A stretch of 64,000 bases of DNA, taken from NCBI GenBank assembly GCA_905221615.1, contig CAJNDT010004502.1, forward strand, positions 339,001 through 403,000. The letters are read 5' to 3'. Position 1 is the stretch's first letter. Each line of letters opens with the position of its first letter. Origin of the DNA: Symbiodinium sp. CCMP2592 (taxonomy: Eukaryota; Sar; Dinophyceae; Suessiales; Symbiodiniaceae). Below the pieces are notes generated by a model. It had not been told where the DNA came from. It saw only the letters and a program-made list of their open reading frames with translations, and did not search any database. Of the stretch, positions 1-8,192 are shown piece after piece. The position numbers and the translations under genes were made by a program.

Positions 1-135
1 ATAGGGACCTTACCAAAAAAAAGGTAGGTTTTGGTAGGTTAAAGTAAGACTTAAGGCTGAAAGCCTTCAAGACTTCCTCCTCTGCGTCCTCATAACGCGC
101 CCGCTCTTCTGCGAAACGAACCCAAGCCCAAAGGC

Positions 136-448
136 TCCATGTACCCGTTTAGCAGGAACTTAGACCTTAAAGTACCTAAAGAGGCACACCTTTGAGGCCT
201 AGGCACTTACTATATGGGAGTTTCCGAAAATTAGGGGGTACATTCTTTTGGGGTCCCTAGAATAAGGATCCTACTATTTAGGGTACTATATTAGGGTCCC
301 CCCATTTTCGGAAACTCCCATATCCGGCTAGGGGCTTCGAGTTTAGGGCTTTGGATTTACACAGGGTTTGGAGTGTTGGGAAATCAGATCCTGGCCTTAA
401 AGTACCTATATAGTTACTTACTAGATGGGTACATGGAGCCTTCGGGAG
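136..448. repeat. Foldback family D, broken up by a family B foldback
   Basis: Family D arms carry GGCTCCATGTACCC at one end and GGTACATGGAGCC at the other with TTAGGCCTTAAAGTACC inside. Here the D copy is interrupted at its ACTATATGGG segment by a complete B foldback (212-323), and part of D is repeated at 394-448. The insertion point is seen directly; the order of events is inference. Confidence 0.6.
212..323. repeat. Foldback family B
   Basis: Near-perfect inverted ends: ATATGGGAGTTTCCGAAAAT on the left is the reverse complement of the right end. The core carries GGATCCTACTATTTAGGG. Other copies are at 36413, 43059, 44833 and 59148, with degenerate ones at 1552 and 63602. No coding potential. 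Confidence 0.8.
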
Positions 449-525
449 GTACAGTCATGTGGTGGGGCTATACCCTCGTGCATTTAAACTGCACAGTTTG
501 AGGTTAATTCGATTTGCTCGCGCTT

Positions 526-605
526 CTGAACCCTAAACCCCTGGACCCCTAAACCCCTAATCCCGAAACCCTTAAACCCCTAAACCCCTAAACCCCAAAA
601 CCATA
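526..605. repeat. Interstitial telomere-like CCCTAAA repeat
   Basis: Degenerate CCCTAAA units (CCCTAAACCCCTAAACCC and variants). The plant/alveolate-type telomere unit is scattered through the whole window in both orientations, so this is an interstitial copy and not a chromosome end. Confidence 0.8.
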
Positions 606-625
606 AACCCGTGAAAAGGTCTCAG

Positions 626-690
626 CGCGAGGCCTTTAGAGCCTGGTGGAAGCATACCTTTCCTCCGAGGCACCGGCCGTTCTTTTTCCC
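626..690 (+). CDS. Candidate internal exon, unknown protein
   Basis: After a CTCAG acceptor-like site the sequence reads REAFRAWWKHTFPPRHRPFF in phase 0 up to the start of a family D foldback at 694. The reading is free of repeats and protein-like, but there is no domain match and no clear donor. It may be chance. Confidence 0.25.
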
Positions 691-693
691 AAA

Positions 694-896
694 GGCTCCA
701 TGTGCCCATATTGGGTAGTTGTCAAAATTAAGGTCCCTTTTCTAATCCCTTTTGTAGTACGGCACCTATTATTTAGGGTACCCAAACATGGGCCATAATT
801 TTGACAACCACCCATATAGTAGGTACATCGGCCTTGAAGTACCTATATAGGGACCCCTTTAAGGCCTAAGTACCTACTATATAGGCACATGGAGTC
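694..896. mobile_element. Family C foldback nested inside family D foldback
   Basis: Family D runs from GGCTCCATGTGCCCATAT (694-711) and resumes at 815 with TATAGTAGGTAC, ending GGCACATGGAGTC. Between them sits an intact family C foldback (712-814) with ends TGGGTAGTTGTCAAAATT and AATTTTGACAACCACCCA. The bases TAT (or ATAT) of the D target occur on both sides of C, which looks like a 3-4 bp target duplication. D must predate C here. Confidence 0.8.
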
Positions 897-1012
897 TTAG
901 GGTTTCTGGTTGAGCCTAGCCCCGGAGCCCGATTGGGTTCATCTTTAGTTAGGCTGTGGCACATTCTGATGTGATCTTGAAAGCAATCTTTTCTTTCTGG
1001 TCTTGGTTTCAG

Positions 1013-1129
1013 AGTTCAGGGCTGAGGAAAGCCAATGCCATCTAGCAAGTTCGCGGCATGAGCTCTGTAGTTCAAGATTGCAGCACTTTGTTTCTCGTGG
1101 CATGAACAGTTGCTCCAGAATCCCTTATA
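1013..1129 (+). CDS. Candidate internal exon, cysteine-containing
   Basis: It follows a textbook acceptor (pyrimidine-rich CTTTCTGGTCTTGGTTTCAG). The open frame reads FRAEESQCHLASSRHELCSS and continues with another cysteine until a foldback begins at 1142. The donor is not clear and no family is recognised. Confidence 0.35.
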
Positions 1130-1141
1130 CTGTCTGGTTCT

Positions 1142-1229
1142 TAGTACGGAATGGGGGAATGGATTATGGAGACTATAGTGGGGATTACATAGGGACTGCT
1201 ATAGGCATCCATTCCCCCATTCCCTACTA
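1142..1229. repeat. Foldback family N
   Basis: Inverted ends TAGTACGGAATGGGGGAATGG and its complement around a 45-bp core. Related copies at 14433 and 31641. It abuts a family A foldback that starts at 1230. Confidence 0.7.
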
Positions 1230-1349
1230 CTTAAGGGATCATGGGACTTAGTAACTAGGGATGAAATCAGCGTAACTATACTTACAACTACTTATAACCC
1301 CAATTAAGGTACTTATAACCTTACTTACTAAGTCCCATGATCCTCCAAG
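1230..1349. repeat. Foldback family A
   Basis: Ends CTTAAGGGATCATGGGACTT and AAGTCCCATGATCCTCCAAG, with inner arms rich in TTATAACC. Family A is the commonest foldback in the window (13 full copies plus halves). A solo right half follows at 1430-1460. Confidence 0.8.
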
Positions 1350-1551
1350 TAGACCCTAAACCCTTATAAATCCCATTATAGGAACCCCTTATAGATCCCT
1401 TTGGAAGGAACCCTAAACCCTAAGGCTCACCTTACTTACTAAGTCCCATGATCCTCCAAGCAAGCACCAGACAGACAGCATACCCATCAGGTGTTTTCAA
1501 GCTGCGGGGGTCCATATCAACAGATCCAGGGCCCTCCTTCTGCAATGAGTT

Positions 1552-1685
1552 TAAGGGTACCTAGATCCTTATAACAAGGATCCTACCATTTAGGGTACTA
1601 TATTAGGGTTTATTTGGGGGTCCTCATAACAAGGATCCTACTATTTAGGGAGCTATATTAAGGTCCCCTGTTGTCGGAAACTCTC
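1552..1685. repeat. Rearranged family B foldback
   Basis: Two partial B cores in direct order (AACAAGGATCCTACCATTTAG and AACAAGGATCCTACTATTTAG) ending in GTCGGAAACTCTCATG. The left arm is missing. It looks like internal duplication and loss within a B copy. Confidence 0.6.
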
Positions 1686-1732
1686 ATGTAGGATCTTGAT
1701 TGTAACCGGCACCTGGAAAGTGAGTGTGGCAG

Positions 1733-1890
1733 GGATCCAGTATATGAAGAAGGCATTCCAAAACGGGAGCTTATTAACCCCAGGTCTACATGAAGGGTGA
1801 TGGGTGTAGAGTGTTATTCCCGCCGAAAAACGCCCGGCAACACGCTTGCGTGACTTTGAAACCACACGGAAAACACCAGTTACGCGGGTC
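1733..1890 (+). CDS. Candidate exon(s), two competing readings
   Basis: Reading 1 runs from GGCAG to a CCAG/GT junction at 1783 and gives DPVYEEGIPKRELINP. Reading 2 takes that CCAG as acceptor and reads from 1784 GDGCRVLFPPKNARQHACV onward. Both are protein-like and non-repetitive. Only RNA could decide between them. Confidence 0.25.
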
Positions 1891-2126
1891 GAAATCATTA
1901 GCAAACTATCTCCTTATAGTCTCTCTACTGTATGTTTATGGCCTAATGGCCCACCCAGACCAAGACCCTATTCCAGTTATTCGAGGCACGGTCAGAACGA
2001 CGTCAAACTGCTCAATGCCCACTGACAAGACGGTTTGGGTTTAGGGCTTTGGGCGTCTACGGTGTTAGGGTGTTCTACACAATAGCCTCCATATTCAGGC
2101 CCATGGCTCTGGCCCATGATCGTATC

Positions 2127-2226
2127 TTAGGGGTACTTAGAAATATTTTTAATTTTTGGTCATTATAATCCCTAAGAAACAGCTAAAATTACAATTTTTG
2201 CTAGGGTTCTAAATTCAGTATAGGTA
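2127..2226. repeat. Interspersed repeat family X
   Basis: About 100 bp: TTAGGGGTACTTAGAAATA, a T-rich tract, CCTAAGAAACAGCTAAAAT, TTTTTGCTAGGGTTC. Copies at 4311, 7488 and 37555. Unlike the other families it is not an obvious hairpin. Confidence 0.7.
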
Positions 2227-2280
2227 TAAGCTATATGCTTCTCGAGCTCAAGGGGCGATGATCCAAAACCCCCTATCGTC

Positions 2281-2484
2281 ATGGAAGGTCCCGAAAGCAT
2301 GAAAGGAATGGAGCTTAATCCAAAGTGCTACGCGTGCCCCTCTGGATTCACGGAAGCCGCGAAACCAGAATCTCGACAGCTGAAGCCTCCAACTGTACAC
2401 TACAAACCTAGGAACAGTGTAAAACCGAACCCCCCCCCACCCCCACTCCCACCCATCACCACCAAACCAAGACCTAAATTCTAA
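2281..2484 (+). CDS. Candidate Cys-rich exon, unknown protein
   Basis: An ATG-led open frame of 67 codons contains NPKCYACPSGFTEAAKPES, a C-x2-C-x2-GF spacing like the short Cys-rich exons elsewhere in the window, and then becomes proline-rich across a poly-C tract. The real exon, if any, probably ends near 2400. Confidence 0.3.
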   Translation: MEGPESMKGMELNPKCYACPSGFTEAAKPESRQLKPPTVHYKPRNSVKPNPPPPPLPPITTKPRPKF

Positions 2485-2608
2485 ACTTTGAAGCCCTAGA
2501 CTTTTGATGCCGAAACCCTAAAGGCCCTAAGCCCTAAAGAAATCCCTAAAGATCCCTGTAAAGGCAAGGAAACCAGGGGAACTTCTATAGATCCCTAAAT
2601 CCTTGCAG

Positions 2609-2690
2609 GTGCGAGTTTACAGATTGGTCCGACTGGGCTGCCTGCACCAAGAGCTGTGGTGCCAGGGGCCCGGCTTCGGAGCGGCGCTTC
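2609..2690 (+). CDS. Thrombospondin type 1 (TSP1) repeat exon 1
   Basis: After a TTGCAG acceptor the frame reads CEFTDWSDWAACTKSCGARG. The W-x2-W-x2-C-x3-CG core is the TSP1 signature. TSP1 repeats are extracellular adhesion modules. The exon is entered with one base before the first full codon, as in the TSP1 exons at 6049 and 20189. GC-rich third positions support coding. The 3' border is uncertain because telomere-like repeat begins at 2699. It is probably one module of a long membrane or secreted protein whose exons are spread over the window. Confidence 0.6.
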
Positions 2691-3400
2691 GATTCTTTGA
2701 GTTTAGGGTTTAGGGTTTAGGGTTCAGGGCTTGATTCTTCTTCCCTGGACCCCAACTAACCCACCTTTTTTGTGGATAATATGGAACCCTAAACAGGCAG
2801 GTTTTATAAGGTCCAGCCAGGGCTTGACATGAACGAGTTCTGTCCAGGCCCCAAACCCTATGGGAACACATGCGCACGGCATCCGAAAACAAAGGGGTTT
2901 AGGGTATGGGTTGAAAGTTTCTTTTTCAGAATTCTTAGGAATATATACAGCTTGGGCAGCTTGGGAGTCTCAGAAATCGATGGACCAGTGTGCCGACCCT
3001 AAGTAGTTGGATCATTGTAATTATGTGCGGCCCAACGCAAACAAGGTGCCGCTGAGTTTACGAACCCCTCCATGGTCTTGGCTCTCAGCGCACATAAATC
3101 CTCACCACCCCGTCCTGCACGGCCATCCTTTGCATTTTGTGGTCCCTGGCGAAAAGCAGCTTGTGGTCTGCACTTAATTACTAGTCTTCTGATTCTGGCA
3201 AGGAAACTGTAAACCACGCTCAAGACAGCACTGAGAGGTTGTATCCTAAGCTCCAAGACCCACCCCTGAGCCCAAAGCACTAAAGCCTTCTTAAACCCTC
3301 GAGCCTGGCACCCCACAACCCTAAACCGAAAACCCAAAATTCTACTAAGTCCTCAACTCAAAGCCCTCAACCCTCGCCCCTAAAACCTAAACCTAAACCT

Positions 3401-3835
3401 AAGCCCACAAGCCCGCAACCCTGGACCTACCGAAGGCCAAAACCCTGAGGCCCTAACCCTAAACCCTAAACCCTAAACCCAAACCATAAACCCCCTAAAC
3501 CTTAAACCCTAAACCCTAACCCTAAACCCTAATCCCTGATCCCTGAACCCTAAACCCCGCTAAACCCTAAACCCTAAACCCTTTTCCCTAAACCCTAAAC
3601 CCTAAACCCTAAACCCAAACCCTATAAACCCTATAACCCTAAACCCTAAACCCAAACCCTAAACCCTAATCCCTGAACCCTAAACTCTAAACCCTGAACC
3701 CTAAACCTTAAACCCTAAACCCTAAACCCTAAACCTTAAACCCGAAACCCTAAACCATAAACCCTAAACACTAAACCCTAATCCCTGAACCCTATACCTT
3801 AAACCCTAAACCCTAAACCCAAACCATAAATCCTA
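3401..3835. repeat. Long interstitial CCCTAAA array
   Basis: About 430 bp of CCCTAAA units with point variants (CCCTAATCCCTGAACCC and similar). It is the densest telomere-like block in the first 10 kb. Units are too diverged to be an active telomere and non-telomeric sequence lies on both sides. Confidence 0.9.
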
Positions 3836-4159
3836 AACGACTTCTGCTTTTCGGCGAGGTCGGATCGAACTCTGCAAATCGCTCCTATGGTCCGCAGGAC
3901 CGTGGGTTTGGGTCTCTTATTGGGTTTAGGGCTCATGGGGTTTAGGGTTTAGGTGTTTCACAGGGCTTCGGGTGTAGGGTTAAGGGTTCAGGGTGCTGTT
4001 TGAACTTTTTGTGACATGAGAGACATAGCTGAGCCATCCCGCGACCTCAACCTGCACAAACCTTCGTAAAGCGGTTACAAGAAGCAGGGTTTAGGGTTCA
4101 TGGGGTTTAGGGTTTAGGTGTGTCAAAGGGCTTAGGGTGTAGGGTTAGGGGTTCAGGGT

Positions 4160-4316
4160 GCTGTTTGAACTTTTGTGTTGGGCCTGCTCCGAACAGGAAG
4201 CAGTATCAAATACAAGGTTACTTCAAAGCCCAAGGACCCGCCAGCTGCCTGTGTTGGGAAGGTTTTTTTTTTCCAGAGCTTTCGCGGTGCAAGAAGAGTT
4301 TGCAGGAACTGCTATA
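4160..4316 (+). CDS. Candidate exon(s), Cys-containing
   Basis: One open frame reads QGYFKAQGPASCLCWEG up to a T-rich tract. After the acceptor-like TTTTTTCCAG a second segment reads SRCKKSLQELL and a stop. The strong pyrimidine tract before the AG is the best evidence. No family recognised. Confidence 0.25.
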
Positions 4317-4881
4317 GTCTTATGGAAATATTGTTGAGTTTTGGCTATTATACTCCTTAAGAAACAGCTATTTTTTTTAATTTTTGCTAGGGTTCTCAAT
4401 TCAGTACAGTAATGTACACGCCATCCTCGGTGTTGTTTGGACTACACACCGGGCCGCACTAGTTGGAAGCGTGGTTAGATGTGTTGAAAGGCATCTCACG
4501 CTGCAGTGTCTGCAGCAAACGCCATAAGATGCAACATCCGCAACCCCAAACCCTAAACCGCTTCGTGTTTCTGCCATTTGCGCTAGGCCTTAGGGTTTCG
4601 AAGCACGCCTGTTCCGACTTCCTGGCTTCTATCGACAGATTTTATAGTTGTTGGGATTGCGAGCGCGGGCAGTCTTTATTCCGAGTCTAGGATGATCTTA
4701 TTGCCGCGAGGTGTGGGGTTTAGGGTTTCTGGATTTACGGTTTAGGTTTATTGGAGGAGTAAGTTAAAGTACAAACCATCTCCAGTCCAAAAGGAGCCCG
4801 AAGCCCTAAACCCTGGGCCCTGAACCCTCCACCCTAAACCTGCTGCATGAATCCCCAGATCCAAATGTAATCCTCGGCCAG

Positions 4882-4960
4882 AAGTGCAAGCCAATCCCTG
4901 GACCATCGGAGCTGCAGCGAAAGCGGCAGTGCGAGCTGGAGGAGTGCTTAAAGCACCTCG
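4882..4960 (+). CDS. Cys-rich (CCP/sushi-like) exon
   Basis: Reads KCKPIPGPSELQRKRQCELE and then ECLKHLG, with three cysteines and high GC at third positions. It starts at a CCAG acceptor and stops where telomere-like repeat begins. The spacing resembles half of a complement-control module. It belongs with the other + strand Cys-rich exons; assignment to one gene is inference. Confidence 0.45.
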
Positions 4961-4977
4961 GTTTAGGGTTTAGGGTC

Positions 4978-5069
4978 TACCTAGACTCCCTAATTACCCT
5001 CTACTACACCCTAAATGCCCACTATAAAGGATAAGGGCTCTATCGAAGGGCAGTTGAGGGGTCGCGGTA
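4978..5069. repeat. Foldback family M
   Basis: Starts TACCTAGACTCCC, carries CCTAAATGCCCACTA, and ends near CAGTTGAGGGGTC. Related copies at 18506, 39295, 45337, 49844 and 51691 show the consensus with ends TACCTAGACCCCC and GGGGGTCTAGGTA. Confidence 0.6.
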
Positions 5070-5497
5070 GGGTTTAGGCATTTGGGTTGTTGTCCACGTT
5101 CTTGTGGGGGTTCCGTCTTATTGTTGTTCTTCTATTCTGGGCGTACAATCCGTCCTGTAGTTACTTGCAGCAGCAACCGTGAACCCTTAACCGTAAGCCC
5201 TAAACCTAGCCTTAACCCCAAGGGTCCAAGTACCTAATAATCGTATACTCTCCAAAACCCTAACCTACATAACTACTATCCTAAACCCGAGTACCTAAGT
5301 ATTAAGGCCCATATAATGGAACCCTTACAGTAGCCCTTTTAAAGGAAACCTTATAGAACCCGTTAAAGGAACCCTTTGGACCCTAGGGGCAATCCCTAAA
5401 CCTTCAACCCCGGGTTCAGCCCTTAGGGACAGAAGGCTCCGTAATACGGTTATCGTTATTTGTACAGCACCAAGGGACGACTTCTGCCGAATCGCTA

Positions 5498-5502
5498 AGC
5501 TG

Positions 5503-5535
<33 letters not shown>

Positions 5536-5827
5536 GTACTACTACTACTGCTCCTGCTGCTGCTGCTACTGCTACTGCTACTGCTCCTGCTGCTGCTGCT
5601 GCTGCTACTGCTACTGCTACTGCTCCTGCTGCTGCTGCTGCTGCTACTGCTACTGCTACTGCTGCTGCTGCTGCTGCTACTGCTACTGCTACCTACTGCT
5701 ACTGCTGCTGCTGCTGCTGCTACTGCTACTGCTACTGCTCCTGCTGCTGCTGCTGCTGCTACTGCTACTGCTACTGCTACTGCTCCTGCTCCTGCTGCTG
5801 CTGCTGCTACTGCTACTGCTGCCGCTG

Positions 5828-5893
<66 letters not shown>

Positions 5894-5945
5894 GTACTAC
5901 TGCGACGACGACGACTACTACTACTACTACTACTACTACAGCTAC
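5498..5945. repeat. Compound CTA/CTG/CTC trinucleotide microsatellite
   Basis: About 450 bp built only of CTA, CTG and CTC triplets with a few interruptions. Pure CTA runs lie at both ends and a middle part cycles (CTG)n(CTA)nCTC in higher-order units of about 55-60 bp. No conserved reading frame was assigned. Confidence 0.9.
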
Positions 5946-6048
5946 TACTAGAAGTGGCTAGTAGATGCGGCAGTACTATTTGCTAGCTGTATGTGCGGAG
6001 AGAAGAGAAAACGAATGCCCTCCCAAGCCCTAAACCCTAAACCCCAAG

Positions 6049-6138
6049 GGCGGTGAACTGCCAGCTGGGCCCCTGGTCGTCCTGGGCTTCGTGTTCCGAA
6101 GAGTGTGGCCCTGGCATCCAGCCCCTGGGACCGAACCT
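6049..6138 (+). CDS. Thrombospondin type 1 (TSP1) repeat exon 2
   Basis: Reads VNCQLGPWSSWASCSEECGP and then GIQPLG. WSSW-x2-C-x3-CG-x-G is the TSP1 core. It is entered after AAG with one base before the first codon, the same phase as the exon at 2609. A family A foldback starts three bases downstream at 6141. Same strand and phase as the other TSP1 exons, so probably the same or a related gene. Confidence 0.65.
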
Positions 6139-6140
6139 TA

Positions 6141-6260
6141 TTTAAAGGATCATGGGACTTAGTAACTAGGGTTATAATTAGGGTAACTATACTTATAACC
6201 ACTTATAACCCTAATTAATGTACTTATAACCTTACCTACCAAGTCCCATGATCCTCCAAG
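6141..6260. repeat. Foldback family A
   Basis: Arms TTTAAAGGATCATGGGACTT and AAGTCCCATGATCCTCCAAG, with the usual TATACTTATAACCACTTATA core. It lies directly after the second TSP1 exon, where an intron would begin. Confidence 0.8.
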
Positions 6261-6315
6261 TAAGAATTCCAAATGGGCTGCTGGGGTCTCATTCGATTGC
6301 ATGGCTGTCTGATAT

Positions 6316-6421
6316 TGTAGGAACCTGAATCAGATACCTTCGGGCCTTTGTTGGCGTTCCTGTTACGAATCGTAGTATTTTGTGGTTATTGGCCCATCGT
6401 TTCTTAATCAGGTTCTTACAT
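6316..6421. repeat. Foldback family O
   Basis: Ends TGTAGGAACCTGAATCAG and AATCAGGTTCTTACA. Copies at 35052 and 48919 share the arms and the AAGGTTTCTT inner motif. Confidence 0.65.
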
Positions 6422-7230
6422 TAGGATAAGCCGTTGTTTCCGGGGCAGCTTTGCCTTCGGGCGGTGTGGCAGGGATATGCGTCTAAAGAGTCTATAGAAT
6501 GTTGAGCACCCTTCTGGGTTTCTGCAGCTTCCCTCTTCAGCTCTTCTACCTACAGATTTAAGGGCTTAAGGTTCATAGGCTTACAATCTATGATGTGCCG
6601 TTGGTGAAGTTGTAGATTTCAGTATGCAGATGTGATTGTGTTTGTATGGCGTTCCGGTTTGGGCACGAGGATTTCCTAAGCACCGTAACTCAAGCACTGC
6701 GAGCTGGCATGTGTCGGGGTTCCTTAGCAGCTTTCCATCTTATTCGTGACACAGCCCATTTCGGACTATGCACAGCTTCAAGCCTATTGGCTCTTTCAAG
6801 GTCAGACCTTAGTCCACCATGCGAGGAGGTAGAACCTAGAGGTCGTGAATTGTCCGATCCTCATCGCATTCCCCGCGAGCCCAAACCCTAAACCCCAAGC
6901 CCTAACCATATTTTTTGGATGGACTTGTACAAGGAACTCATATTTTGGAACCTGAGTTTGATATTGTACAGGTAAGCCAAATGACAAGCATAAAGATGCA
7001 AGCCGCAAGAACCCGAACGCCCAAATTCCAAGACAAAAAGTTCTGAACCCTAAACTCCCTGAAACCCAAATGCTAAGCCAAATAGAAGGGCAGAAGGAGG
7101 AGGCTGAGGAGAAGCAGCCCCGTCACTAGTGTTCGAGTGTGTTTAGAGCTTAGGGTTTGGGGACCCTAAACCCTAAACCCTAGGGTGTATACGTGATGCG
7201 GGGAAGTCCAAGGAGCATTTTCTCTTGCAG
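6422..7230. other. No recognised gene
   Basis: Mostly unique sequence. One 81-codon frame at 6646-6891 has three cysteines but no splice evidence and no known domain. From about 7020 scraps of CCCTAAA begin. Nothing here can be called a gene with confidence. Confidence 0.4.
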
Positions 7231-7246
7231 ACTTCCTGCTTGAATG
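7231..7246 (+). CDS. Possible 16-nt micro-exon
   Basis: A strong acceptor (TTTTCTCTTGCAG) is followed after 16 nt by a canonical donor GTAAG. The exon would encode about five residues (TSCLN). Both borders are excellent, but so short a call needs transcript support. Confidence 0.3.
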
Positions 7247-7317
7247 GTAAGCCCTAAACCCTAAAACCCTAAACCCTCACACGCCATTCACCCTTCAATC
7301 TTCAATCCAAACTTCAA

Positions 7318-7396
7318 ACCTGGACCCCAAAAGTATGTAGAACAATAGCTTTTTATAGGTTTTGGGCTACTATTTTACCTACTTCTAGGGGTCGAG
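7318..7396. repeat. Foldback family L
   Basis: ACCTGGACCCCAAAAGTATG at one end, GGGGTCGAGG at the other, with GTAGAACAATAGC pairing to GCTACTATTTTACC. Copies at 17990, 43306, 46200 (inverted) and 48212. Confidence 0.7.
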
Positions 7397-7750
7397 GAAG
7401 CCGTTGTGGGGATTGCTCAGGAATCGGCTTCGCCGTGAGATTCAGGCGCCGAATGCCCTCGGCAGGCAGACAACTGCGCAAGTCTGGTCTTAGGGGTACT
7501 TAGAAATAATTTTTGTTTTTTGGTTATTATAATCCCTAAGAAACAGCTAAAATTACATTTTTGCTAGGGTTCTAAATTCAGTATAGCGGTAGGAAAGGCA
7601 ACAAGTCCAAGTTGTAGGGCTTGGGGCTTTCTGACGGTCGTACTTTCTTGCGAGGTCGTAGAAGTGGAACAGATTCAGAAAATTTGGTGACCAGGCTGCT
7701 ATCATCATTGCTACTCTTTCTCGCATGTTTGTACAATGCACGAGGCATGG

Positions 7751-7819
7751 AAGTGCGAGCACGAGAATACTGAATGCAGGATGGGTGAATGTGTGGTCGC
7801 TTGTGAATGGCTCAAGCTG
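7751..7819 (+). repeat. Split direct repeat A1 (element left end)
   Basis: 69 bp from GAAGTGCGAGCACGAGAATA to GCTCAAGCTG, identical to A2 except one base at 7809-7810. It can be read as a Cys-rich peptide (KCEHENTECRMGECVVACEW), strikingly like the host-type Cys-rich exons nearby. Confidence 0.8.
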
Positions 7820-7823
7820 AAAA

Positions 7824-8192
7824 ATGTTCTCTCGCAGCTCCTTGGGGCTGATTTTCCTTCTGGCTAAGACCCTCGACCGAACCTACGAAGTGTCGAGGTC
7901 CTGTGCTGCGGTCGAGGATCTGGCACCCAAGGTCGCTGATTTGGTGGCCCGTAGAGTGAGTGATTCCTGTAGCGCCATAGCCGAACGAGCCTTTGAACCA
8001 GAGAAGAAGGTGTCCACACTCGAGGTCGGAGAGAAGACTGCTCCGCGTCCCTGGGGTCTGATCTGGCTAGGCTTGGGTTCCTTCTCACACGTCGGGGCCT
8101 TCATCCTTGGAAGGGTCAGCAAGAGGCCCCCTGCCTCTCCTCCGTCATCTCCGAAGCATGGTGGCGTTCTGGAAGCTCCGACCCGGCAATAA
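7824..8192 (+). CDS. Small leading ORF of the retroelement, possible membrane segment
   Basis: 122 codons starting at ATG five bases after repeat A1. It contains a helical stretch (AVEDLAPKVADLVARRVSDS) and then a hydrophobic segment, WGLIWLGLGSFSHVGAFILG. It overlaps the start of the gag-like ORF by 35 bp in another frame. The function is unknown; it could be a short accessory ORF or leader. The position at the 5' end of an element transcript supports translation, but conservation was not tested. Confidence 0.4.
   Translation: MFSRSSLGLIFLLAKTLDRTYEVSRSCAAVEDLAPKVADLVARRVSDSCSAIAERAFEPEKKVSTLEVGEKTAPRPWGLIWLGLGSFSHVGAFILGRVSKRPPASPPSSPKHGGVLEAPTRQ

Noticed and set aside
2127-2226. Family X as a SINE with an internal tRNA-type promoter
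   Set aside because: I could not find convincing A and B box motifs or a poly-A tail, so only interspersed repeat is claimed.
3401-3835. A true chromosome end (telomere)
   Set aside because: Units are degenerate, flanked on both sides by ordinary sequence, and the same repeat recurs throughout the window in both orientations.
5498-5945. Possible CRISPR-like or VNTR coding array
   Set aside because: No constant repeat with unique spacers; it is a trinucleotide microsatellite.
6646-6891. An 81-codon + frame as a gene
   Set aside because: Only one open frame without splice sites, domain or codon bias; it crosses into CCCTAAA repeat at its end.
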